Source: Promethearchaeota archaeon (GTDB lineage Archaea > Asgardarchaeota > Lokiarchaeia > Sigynarchaeales > SOKP01). Taken from it: a stretch of 8,647 nt of DNA. The translations under genes and the position numbers were made by a program. The notes under the pieces are model-generated. The model was not told where the DNA came from, did not search any database, and saw only the letters and a list, made by a program, of their open reading frames with translations. Location of the stretch: contig JAUXAJ010000226.1 of assembly GCA_030620005.1 (NCBI GenBank), positions 1 through 8,647 of the forward strand. The letters run 5' to 3'. Shown here piece after piece: positions 1 to 5,990 of the stretch (position 1 is its first letter; each line of letters begins with the position of its first letter).

Positions 1-876
1 TTTATAACAAAAGAACCTGTTAGAGCGGGAACAGAAAAAGTTTTTAAAGATTTACCACCTGAAGATTTACGATATTCATATAGAATAAAAATATCTGATT
101 TAAAAATCATTTTTAAAAACAAATCTAATTTCTTTTTAATACTGAATTTTTTTGACGTTATAGGAACAGGAGTCCTGTTCACGTTTATTTTTCCATTAAT
201 TAATTTAGAAATGGGCATAGCCCCCACTGATCTTGAAGGTATATTATTTGTTATCGTGCTCGCAATTTTTGTTTTTGTAATTGGAATGGTTCTCGCACAA
301 TTCTTTTTAGCTAGTTGGGCAGATAAAAAAGTTCAGAGTGGAAATGAATCAGCTAGAGTTAGAATAGCAATTTTTTGCACGATTGTAAAAATGCCTCTTG
401 TTCTTGTCGCTTTTATAATGTCTCCAAATGTAGCAAATAAAACTTATTTTGGTCCATTTTTCGGCCCCACGCAGGTAAATTCAATCGTGTTTTGGATATT
501 ATGGTTTGTATTTTCAATGTTATTAGGCTTTGGGTTCGCTTTGGGTTCGGGTATTGGGCCTAATTGGAGGGGGGCATTAATGGATATCAATTTAGCCGAA
601 CACAGAGGCACCATGGTTGCCGTGGCAGCTTTTGTAGATCAAATTGGTACTGCCTTAGGGGCAATATTAGGGGGTATAGCGATTTTGGCATTTGATAATA
701 TTTTTGAGGCCATTTTTTGGGTGTCTTTAGGAGCTGGTTTAGTTTCGCTGTGCTTATGGATTCCTCTATTATATACATATGATAAAGACTTAGCCGAAGT
801 TAATCAAATAATGGCGGAAAGAGCAGAAAAGATGAAAAAATCCTTACTAGATAGGGATACACCAGAAACAGTTTGA
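1..876 (+). CDS. MFS transporter, C-terminal half (5' end outside window)
   Basis: The frame is open from base 1 to the TGA at 874-876, giving 291 residues without a start, so the first half of the gene lies to the left. Residues 1-42 are hydrophilic and basic, with an E-P-V-R-A-G stretch, and look like the central cytoplasmic loop between helices 6 and 7. About six hydrophobic segments follow (roughly residues 44-67, 79-102, 119-140, 160-184, 203-228 and 234-255), matching helices 7-12 of a 12-helix major facilitator. The loop after the second segment (W-A-D-K-K...A-R-V-R) resembles the second copy of MFS motif A. The G-P-N-W-R-G...E-H-R-G-T stretch and the glycine-rich helix after it are typical of the C-terminal half. 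The tail is charged and cytoplasmic. This is an inner-membrane secondary transporter; the substrate cannot be read from the sequence. The first internal ATG (211) is not the real start, because coding continues upstream of it. Confidence 0.88.
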   Translation, partial: FITKEPVRAGTEKVFKDLPPEDLRYSYRIKISDLKIIFKNKSNFFLILNFFDVIGTGVLFTFIFPLINLEMGIAPTDLEGILFVIVLAIFVFVIGMVLAQFFLASWADKKVQSGNESARVRIAIFCTIVKMPLVLVAFIMSPNVANKTYFGPFFGPTQVNSIVFWILWFVFSMLLGFGFALGSGIGPNWRGALMDINLAEHRGTMVAVAAFVDQIGTALGAILGGIAILAFDNIFEAIFWVSLGAGLVSLCLWIPLLYTYDKDLAEVNQIMAERAEKMKKSLLDRDTPETV

Positions 877-908
877 AAAAATAAAGATATCAAATAAAAC
901 CACGTGAC

Positions 909-926
909 TTTTTTTTTTTTTTTTTT
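909..926 (+). terminator. 18-T terminator after the MFS gene
   Basis: An uninterrupted run of 18 T lies 32 bp after the stop codon, on the coding strand. Archaeal RNA polymerase terminates at such T-runs without needing a hairpin. It separates the MFS gene from the next gene, which has its own TATA-like box. The exact length could be affected by sequencing error. Confidence 0.75.
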
Positions 927-970
927 AATAGAATTAAATGATATTACGAGCATTAATTAATTTTAATGGT

Positions 971-992
971 TAATATAAATATGTATATATAA
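971..992 (+). promoter_or_regulatory. TATA-box promoter of the Nip7-like gene
   Basis: The stretch TAATATAAATATGTATATAT is A/T-only apart from one G and contains two overlapping TATA-like boxes. With the box centred near 985, transcription would start around 1010-1015, leaving a leader of about 20 nt before the ATG at 1032. No Shine-Dalgarno sequence is visible. The remainder of the 877-1031 gap shows nothing else recognisable. Confidence 0.5.
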
Positions 993-1031
993 CAAACAAA
1001 TATCTTATTCCATTTAAACAGTTAATTGATC

Positions 1032-1613
1032 ATGAAAAATCAAAGAAATTTTAGGTTTATTAATGAAACAGAAAAGAAAATTATTCGTGATTCATTGTCA
1101 AAAATTTCGGCAAAAGTTTTGCTAATTTTAAATAAAGAGAAGTTTCAAACATGCATAAATTTAAGCAAGCTAGACCAAGTAAGGCAGAAACTTTCGATAT
1201 TTCTTATTCCTAAGAATTTAATTAAAATAATAAGGGAAATTAAATACGAGATTAATATTAACTCTGCTGGATTATATTTTGGACATATAAAAAGGGGGGG
1301 CTTTTTTTTAAGTTTAGAAGGAGCAGAATTTTTGCACGATATGGGTGCTTTTAGGGAAAAAAATTTAATGCGCGTAACAGTGAAAGGAGAAAAATCCATT
1401 CTCTACGGAAATAAAATTCTGAAGAAAATGATACATAAAGTCTCTCCAAATTTAAAGAAAAAGGATTTTTTACTTATTTTTAATTCATCAGGCGAGTTAA
1501 TATCAATTGGTTTATCTCAAGTGGACTACTTCACCTTTCAAAATCTAAAGATTGACGAATTAATCGCTTTAAACCTTGTAGATAAAGGATATTACTTGAG
1601 AAAAAACCAGTAG
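1032..1613 (+). CDS. Nip7-like ribosome biogenesis protein with C-terminal PUA domain
   Basis: This 193-residue protein matches the eukaryotic and archaeal Nip7 family (about 160-190 residues) in length and order. The N-terminal alpha/beta domain opens with N-E-T-E-K-K-I-I and ends near A-G-L-Y-F-G-H-I. The C-terminal PUA domain starts around residue 95. It carries the family hallmark G-E-K-S-I-L-Y-G-N-K-I-L-K (human Nip7 has E-Q-S-F-L-Y-G-N-H-V-L-K) and ends with D-K-G-Y-Y-L-R (human D-I-G-E-Y-V-R). The identity rests on these remembered motifs. In eukaryotes Nip7 binds pre-rRNA and helps 60S subunit and 27S rRNA maturation; archaeal members bind RNA through the PUA domain. A TTG at 1026 would add two residues, but the ATG at 1032 is preferred. 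The gene has its own promoter and converges on the surface-protein gene. The G7 tract and following T8 run inside it leave the reading frame consistent with the family. Confidence 0.82.
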   Translation: MKNQRNFRFINETEKKIIRDSLSKISAKVLLILNKEKFQTCINLSKLDQVRQKLSIFLIPKNLIKIIREIKYEININSAGLYFGHIKRGGFFLSLEGAEFLHDMGAFREKNLMRVTVKGEKSILYGNKILKKMIHKVSPNLKKKDFLLIFNSSGELISIGLSQVDYFTFQNLKIDELIALNLVDKGYYLRKNQ

Positions 1614-1652
1614 AAGGAAAAAATAAAAAAAATAAAAAATAAAAAAAAAACT
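1614..1652 (-). terminator. T-rich terminator of the surface-protein gene
   Basis: The 39 bp between two convergent stop codons are almost pure A on the plus strand. On the minus strand they read as several T-runs (up to 10 T) directly after the surface-protein stop codon. This fits an archaeal oligo-T terminator for the minus-strand gene. No T-run is available here for the plus-strand Nip7-like gene, so its transcript may run into the convergent gene as antisense RNA. Confidence 0.55.
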
Positions 1653-4190
1653 TTAAAGTTTGCGCTTTTTATAGTAAGCAACTAAACTAATTATTCCAAT
1701 AGCCATGAATACTAAGTAATAATTTCCAAATGGAATTTCTATCATTTCTATGATCTCTTCTTTTAGCAACTCTTCTATATACTCGTCAATATCGCCAGTA
1801 TCATCGTCTCCTGGGTCTGATGACGTAACTTTTATACCGGTTATCGCATAAATAGAAGCATGATCTAACATGATAATGATAACACCGTCACCTAGTTCAA
1901 TGAATTCAACTTGTTGCCATTCTCCATTAGGACCTAAAGTATAATTAAAATACCATACCTTTAAATCCTCATACTTGTCAATATCGTATGAAATAGTAAT
2001 ATTTATTGGATTGGGCTGGACCAAGCGAGATTTATTCGTCACCATGATATCAAAGAACGCCAAGTCATTATCGATTGATTTTTCAGTAGGATTATATGGA
2101 AATCCTGAATAGGAAAAGTTCATGGGCCACCAAACAGAGATATTTACAGAAATATGAATTCCAGCTACATCAAGTATTCCAAAATCAATTCTATTTGGAA
2201 TGCTCGCTGTTAAAACCCAATTGTCTTTCATGTATATAAGCGTGTTCTTGTTGTCAGGGTCTCCAAAGAACGGGACTCCGTCCGAATAAGCGTATTCTAA
2301 AATTCCGTCGGGCCTATAGCTTATTTTCATGAAATTCTCTGTTGAAGTGTGATATAACCGGACCCAAAGGTCCCCGGAACTTAACCTGTTAACTTCGTCC
2401 AATTCATAGACCATCCACCAGAAAAACCCAGACAGTTCATAATGTTTAGTACCATTTGGTATCAGAAAAATTGGAAGTCCGCTATCTTCCTCTTCTAAAA
2501 AGAAAAGTGGCATGTATTTATTTGCTCTTGCACACACGCCCATGCCTCTCCATACCCATTTTTCAGATGGGTTGTCCCAGTCCCATTGTTTCGCCCAAAT
2601 TTCTTGATAATACATTGGTCTCTCAAAATATTCTGTCCTTCCATCGTGTTCTTCGATATGCTGTTCCATTACCATTCCATATGTGATATTCCAAAATTCT
2701 ACTTTATACTCTTCAATATCTACCCCAAAATAACCTATTTCACCTGGTTCATCAAAATCGTTGGACCAATCAATCTTTAATTCTTGAGGATAGAAATCAA
2801 AAATTCTTGTATAATTAATGGTCATTTCTTCGAACATTGGACCTATAGGAGCATAAATCTCTCCCGTTCTTAAGGTTCCGTTTGGATAATAGAATAGATC
2901 ACAGTAAAATTCGTTATAACTATAGTGTATCGAATGGGTAAAATTATTTACGCTTAAATCAGAAAGCGGGGTGTCCCAAGTATCAGTAAGACGTCCATTG
3001 TAATACCAGTATAACGCCTCGGCACTCCAATGAAGGTCTAATTTTCCCGTATTGTTTTTCTGTATGAAAAGGTTCAAATCTGTATACGGCCCCGGTATAG
3101 CTGGACTACAAGGTTGCATCATTCCTTTCTTTCCCGGAAAATGAGGCATGTCAAGAGTGAAATTTGTAAGCGAGACATTTACTAGTGGATGGATAGTACG
3201 ATTAGTATATTCTTGCAGATCGCCCAATCCAGTATTAGGATCAATAATTTTGTAATACATTTCTTGTAAACTAACACCGAAATGATACTCTGCGACCGGG
3301 TTTTCCTCGCACCATGTCTGGTTATATAATAGTCCAGTTCTATTAATTTTAAAAATAACATTTTCAGAACCTCTTATATCGATAAATTCGTCAAAATCTC
3401 CAGAATACGTCGTGCGCCATCCCACCACATCTCCAATACCAAAATCCCAATAATTCCCAACCCCGTGAATTTCTGGTGGGTTAGGATCAAAAACTCGCGT
3501 GTAATTTATTGTCATCCATTCGCTTGGTGTTTTAAAGCGGAGCTCTCCTGTTTTTAAAGTCCCGTTAGGCAAGTAAATCATTCTGGCGTATGAACCAAAA
3601 CTACTGTTTTCAAGAAATATTTCCCGCGAAAACATGTTAACATCTACAAAATCTACCCCGTTTAGTATGAACCAATAACCCCATTTTAGTAAACTTGAGC
3701 AATTATGCAAGTCGAGATCGTTTGATGAATTTTTTGGAATAAAAGGGTTTGCTAAAATCCCTTCAATCCCAGTTCCTCCCATCTTATATGGGTACATTCT
3801 TCCATCCGTGAATACGGTATAATTTATTAACGAAGTGTTTAATACAGGTACATCAGTGCGTTCTTTGAGTAAGAGTCCTTCCCATTTCATCTCAATAAGT
3901 TGTATTCCATAGCAATAATAATTTTCTCCCGTAGCATTTGGAATTAATGCAGCTCCTGTTATGTTATAAATGATTAATCCGTCAGGAGGGTGATTACTTC
4001 CCTCTAAATACGCAACATGCCATGCCACAATGCTTCCACGATCAAAATCCCAATATTTTTCATCAGTATGAGGATTTTTTCCGTCCAGTTCTTCTATTGC
4101 TGTAACATTTGAAGTATTCAATGTTATTAGGGAGATGGCTATTGTAGCGATTAGCATTATATATAGAACTTTTACTTTTATTTTTTTCAC
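1653..4190 (-). CDS. Secreted, membrane-anchored surface protein with tandem ~200-residue repeats
   Basis: This 845-residue protein is of no family I can name. From the GTG start it has a basic n-region (K-K-I-K-V-K), a hydrophobic core (residues 9-24) and a likely cleavage point near residue 31, a typical signal peptide. Two clear repeats follow (about 45-235 and 246-465). They share Y-W-D-F, a following Trp-rich strand, G-x-x-L-x-E-M, P-N-G-T-L-K/R-T-G-E and M-T-I-N-Y-T-R-V/I-F-D. A diverged third unit spans about 485-637. A beta-rich domain (about 670-785) ends in D-H-A-S-I-Y-A-I, as in stalk domains of archaeal surface proteins. An acidic linker, one hydrophobic helix (about 824-840) and a K-K-R-K-L tail close the protein, so nearly all of it lies outside the cell. 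There are 27 N-X-S/T sequons, suggesting heavy N-glycosylation. Its function (adhesion, S-layer-like coat, ligand binding) is unknown. Start choice: an in-frame TTG at 4205 would put M-G-L-W-Y ahead of the signal peptide; GTG at 4190 fits better. An ATG at 4197 is out of frame. Confidence 0.8.
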   Translation of the reverse strand: MKKIKVKVLYIMLIATIAISLITLNTSNVTAIEELDGKNPHTDEKYWDFDRGSIVAWHVAYLEGSNHPPDGLIIYNITGAALIPNATGENYYCYGIQLIEMKWEGLLLKERTDVPVLNTSLINYTVFTDGRMYPYKMGGTGIEGILANPFIPKNSSNDLDLHNCSSLLKWGYWFILNGVDFVDVNMFSREIFLENSSFGSYARMIYLPNGTLKTGELRFKTPSEWMTINYTRVFDPNPPEIHGVGNYWDFGIGDVVGWRTTYSGDFDEFIDIRGSENVIFKINRTGLLYNQTWCEENPVAEYHFGVSLQEMYYKIIDPNTGLGDLQEYTNRTIHPLVNVSLTNFTLDMPHFPGKKGMMQPCSPAIPGPYTDLNLFIQKNNTGKLDLHWSAEALYWYYNGRLTDTWDTPLSDLSVNNFTHSIHYSYNEFYCDLFYYPNGTLRTGEIYAPIGPMFEEMTINYTRIFDFYPQELKIDWSNDFDEPGEIGYFGVDIEEYKVEFWNITYGMVMEQHIEEHDGRTEYFERPMYYQEIWAKQWDWDNPSEKWVWRGMGVCARANKYMPLFFLEEEDSGLPIFLIPNGTKHYELSGFFWWMVYELDEVNRLSSGDLWVRLYHTSTENFMKISYRPDGILEYAYSDGVPFFGDPDNKNTLIYMKDNWVLTASIPNRIDFGILDVAGIHISVNISVWWPMNFSYSGFPYNPTEKSIDNDLAFFDIMVTNKSRLVQPNPINITISYDIDKYEDLKVWYFNYTLGPNGEWQQVEFIELGDGVIIIMLDHASIYAITGIKVTSSDPGDDDTGDIDEYIEELLKEEIIEMIEIPFGNYYLVFMAIGIISLVAYYKKRKL

Positions 4191-4238
4191 GTACCATAAC
4201 CCCAATATTGCTCTATATTGATAAAATCACAATATTTT

Positions 4239-4256
4239 CTAATATATATATAAAAA
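4239..4256 (-). promoter_or_regulatory. TATA-box promoter of the surface-protein gene
   Basis: On the minus strand an alternating T/A tract (TTTATATATATATT) lies 50-65 nt upstream of the GTG at 4190. Transcription would start near 4222, giving a leader of about 30 nt. A short GGGG at 4200-4203 lies 9 nt before the GTG and could act as a weak ribosome-binding contact. Confidence 0.5.
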
Positions 4257-4334
4257 AAGTCTAATATAAATCTGTCTAGTATGTTCAATTGATATTTTTG
4301 TGTACAAAATAGTTTTTTTTCTTGAAAATTGTTG

Positions 4335-5240
4335 TTAATTAACTTTCTGAATTAAGCAATAAAAAAAACCAATTGTATCGTGGATGTGCGGATATAGCTT
4401 TTGAGAAAACTTTAAATTCTCGTCAAGATTTATTCCGTAAACGTTTGTTAATCCAGGTTTTCCATATTGGATTGGAATTCTGATAATAGAGTGACTGCTT
4501 TTGTTTTGAAGAACTTGGTCTATAACAAGCTCGTTTTCTTCGGGACCAATCGAACACGTGCTATACAACAATTTTCCACCTGGTTTTAAGGTGTTCAAAC
4601 CAGCAATTAACAATTTTTTTTGAATTTTAGCCATTTTTTTAATGTCGTTCTCAGTCCTACTCGTTTTTCTCTTGATATCTAGTCTAATCAAGCCTTCACC
4701 AGTACAAGGAGCATCTAACAAAATCTTATCTGCTTTAACATTTAACTTGCCTAGATCAACGGCATCAAGATTAAATAAAATTGAGTTAAAAACGCCCATT
4801 CTTCGCAAATTTAGTTCTAAAGCAGGAGTTCTTCTTTCATTTTTCTCAATTAAGATCAAGTTTCCTTTATTATTCATTAGTTGAGCTAAATGAGTTGCTT
4901 TACTACCCGGTGCGGCGCACATATCAATTACTGTTTCGTTAGATTTGGGATCAAGAATAACTGCCGCAAGCATGGAAGCAATTCCTTGTAAATAATAATA
5001 TCCTTGTAAAAATTCGTGAAGCGAACCTAGAATTCGAGGTCCTTTAATAACCTTGAACCCGTGGGGGACCCATTCAATTGGTTCTAAAACAAATCCTTTT
5101 TTTTCTAATCTTTGTCTTAACTCCAACGCGCTCATTTTTAACGTGTTCACTCGTATTGAAGGAACTAACGGTTGTTGGTTTGCTTCTAATAATTTTATAG
5201 TCTCATCAAGTCCTAAGAACTTGATATATCTTTCTACCAT
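4335..5240 (-). CDS. NOL1/NOP2/Sun-family RNA (cytosine-5)-methyltransferase
   Basis: It transfers a methyl group from S-adenosylmethionine to C5 of cytosine in tRNA or rRNA. From the ATG at 5240 it has 301 residues. S-I-R-V-N-T at 28-33 marks the N-terminal RNA-binding segment. The SAM-binding motif D-M-C-A-A-P-G-S-K-A-T lies at 106-116, and motif IV D-A-P-C-T-G-E-G at 176-183. Motif VI Y-S-T-C-S at 226-230 is followed by P-E-E-N-E. Both cysteines needed for NSUN-type catalysis (C179, C229) are present. The C-terminus D-T-I-G-F-F-Y-C is typical. No PUA domain is fused. Position 180 is Thr where most members have Ser (P-C-S-G). The size fits archaeal Trm4/NSUN-type enzymes, but tRNA and rRNA targets cannot be told apart by eye. 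The frame stays open upstream of the ATG with family-like residues (next entry), so the ATG may not be the true start. The gene is transcribed away from the CYTH gene. Confidence 0.9.
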   Translation of the reverse strand: MVERYIKFLGLDETIKLLEANQQPLVPSIRVNTLKMSALELRQRLEKKGFVLEPIEWVPHGFKVIKGPRILGSLHEFLQGYYYLQGIASMLAAVILDPKSNETVIDMCAAPGSKATHLAQLMNNKGNLILIEKNERRTPALELNLRRMGVFNSILFNLDAVDLGKLNVKADKILLDAPCTGEGLIRLDIKRKTSRTENDIKKMAKIQKKLLIAGLNTLKPGGKLLYSTCSIGPEENELVIDQVLQNKSSHSIIRIPIQYGKPGLTNVYGINLDENLKFSQKLYPHIHDTIGFFYCLIQKVN

Positions 5241-5303
5241 GTATTGAAGATAACCATATTTTTCGGCAAGTTTTTTCGCAATACCTTTTTCTTGGCTAAT
5301 AAA
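5241..5303 (-). other. In-frame N-terminal extension of the methyltransferase without a standard start codon
   Basis: Reading upstream from the ATG at 5240, the frame continues for 21 codons before a TAA at 5304-5306. It encodes I-A-K-K-L-A-E-K-Y-G-Y-L-Q-Y directly before M-V-E-R-Y. In archaeal NSUN enzymes as I remember them, a helix of this kind (L-A-x-K-Y-G-Y-S-x-x-M-V-E-R) opens the protein. There is no ATG, GTG or TTG in the extension; the candidates are ATT at 5298-5300 and ATT at 5280-5282. Either an AUU start is used, the ATG at 5240 is used and the residues are a relic, or the 5' end was damaged or misread. The family-like appearance of these codons argues that they are, or recently were, translated. 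Confidence 0.5.
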
Positions 5304-5378
5304 TTATCAACTCAATAACTTGATATAATTTTTATTAATAATTTTAACTATAAAAAATGATTAATTATAATTGTTAAA
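5304..5378. promoter_or_regulatory. Divergent promoter region between methyltransferase and CYTH genes
   Basis: On the plus strand, ACTATAAAAAAT at 5347-5358 is a good TATA box centred about 27 nt before the ATG at 5379. That spacing predicts a leaderless transcript starting at or within a few bases of the ATG. On the minus strand, AAAATTATATCA at 5322-5333 is a TATA-like box that would start transcription near 5302, almost exactly at the ATT at 5300. No Shine-Dalgarno sequence precedes either gene. Confidence 0.5.
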
Positions 5379-5720
5379 ATGTATGAAATAGAAATTAAAG
5401 TTAGAATCTCAGATCCTCAAATTATAAAAGAAAAGTTCGCGAATTTAAAAGGAACATATAGACTATCCTTGATTCACGAAGATAGTTACTTTAACATGCC
5501 AGTGGGATTAAGAGATTTCAAGAAATCCGATGAAGCGTTAAGAATTAGAAAATCCATTGAATTCCAAAAAAACAATTTCGAAAAAAACAGCGAATGGTAT
5601 TATTTTTTGACCTACAAGGGGAAAAAAATTGATAACACGACCAAAACACGTCAAGAAATTGAGTTAAAAATGGAAGACGGCGATAAAATGAAGGAAATTT
5701 TAAAGGTTTTAGGATTTTAA
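5379..5720 (+). CDS. CYTH-domain protein (CyaB/ThTPase-like), N-terminal part ending at an in-frame TAA
   Basis: The 113 residues before the stop form the first half of a CYTH domain, the tunnel fold of class IV (CyaB) adenylate cyclases and thiamine/inorganic triphosphatases. The signature E-x-E-x-K is at residues 3-7 (E3, E5, K7). A-L-R-I-R at 53-57, L-T-Y-K-G-K at 77-82 and R-Q-E-I-E at 91-95 are further conserved strands that bind triphosphate and metal. Complete members are about 170-200 residues. This one stops at L-G-F, and the same frame continues with the second half of the domain (next entry). The 113-residue product would lack half of the barrel and is unlikely to fold or act alone. 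The promoter looks leaderless. The neighbours do not indicate a substrate; archaeal members have mixed or unknown activities. Confidence 0.75.
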   Translation: MYEIEIKVRISDPQIIKEKFANLKGTYRLSLIHEDSYFNMPVGLRDFKKSDEALRIRKSIEFQKNNFEKNSEWYYFLTYKGKKIDNTTKTRQEIELKMEDGDKMKEILKVLGF

Positions 5721-5972
5721 GAAGTTATAACCGTTAAAAAAGAGCGCGAACTATACGAATTCACATTTAAAGACCACCACATAGAAGTTCTAATTGATTA
5801 TCTCCCCATTTTAAAAGAAAATTTCATGGAAGTTGAATATACGACTGAAAATGAAGAGAAAATTGAAGAGGTGCGAATTTTGTTATTTGATTTTTTGAAA
5901 TTATTAGGGATTGAAAAAGAAGAATCCATAACAAAATCGTATTTAGAACTAATTTTAGAGAAGTTTACATAA
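5721..5972 (+). pseudogene. C-terminal half of the CYTH domain, in frame after the premature TAA
   Basis: Directly after the TAA at 5718-5720 the same frame stays open for 83 codons to the TAA at 5970-5972. It encodes the missing half of the domain: V-K-K-E-R-E with basic residues for phosphate binding, I-E-V-L-I-D-Y strands, E-N-F-M-E-V-E matching the family F-x-E-I-E metal-binding strand, and S-Y-L-E-L near the end, as in CyaB-type proteins. Restoring one sense codon (for example AAA for TAA) gives a 197-residue protein of normal length. There is no start codon near the beginning; the first in-frame ATG is at 5826. With no frame disruption after the stop, this is a recent nonsense mutation, a sequence error or stop read-through. 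It ends 18 bp before the stop of the convergent nucleotidyltransferase gene. Confidence 0.72.
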
Positions 5973-5990
5973 AAAAGAATGAAACAAGAA
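5971..5990 (-). terminator. T-rich tail of the isomerase-nucleotidyltransferase operon
   Basis: On the minus strand the bases after the nucleotidyltransferase stop are pyrimidine-rich and end in a T6 run (5971-5976) that overlaps the CYTH stop codon. This is a plausible weak oligo-T terminator. The convergent genes have essentially no spacer. Confidence 0.35.

Noticed and set aside
528..549. Perfect tandem duplication of the 11-mer CTTTGGGTTCG
   Set aside because: It lies inside a glycine-rich helix of the transporter. The unit is not a multiple of three and the frame is intact, so it is a by-product of repeated Gly/Phe/Ser codons.
1290..1309. G7 tract followed by C and T8 in the Nip7-like gene as a possible frameshift or slippage site
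   Set aside because: The zero frame gives I-K-R-G-G-F-F-L-S-L, which fits the Nip7 family before and after the tract, so no frameshift is needed. It remains a place where sequencing errors are likely.
4296..4309. Small inverted repeat TTTTG-TGTA-CAAAA as a possible operator or hairpin terminator
   Set aside because: The arms are 5 bp and A/T-rich, which is expected by chance here, and no T-run follows on the minus strand.
4313..4320. T8 run on the plus strand between the surface-protein and methyltransferase genes
   Set aside because: Both flanking genes are on the minus strand, where this is an A-run, so it cannot end either of them.
5718..5720. Reassignment of TAA as a sense codon in this organism
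   Set aside because: TAA ends the surface-protein, methyltransferase, nucleotidyltransferase and SIS genes at the expected family C-termini, so it works as a normal stop.
5826..5972. Independent small gene starting at the ATG at 5826
   Set aside because: The 48-residue product would be only the tail of the CYTH domain, with no promoter of its own and no ribosome-binding site.
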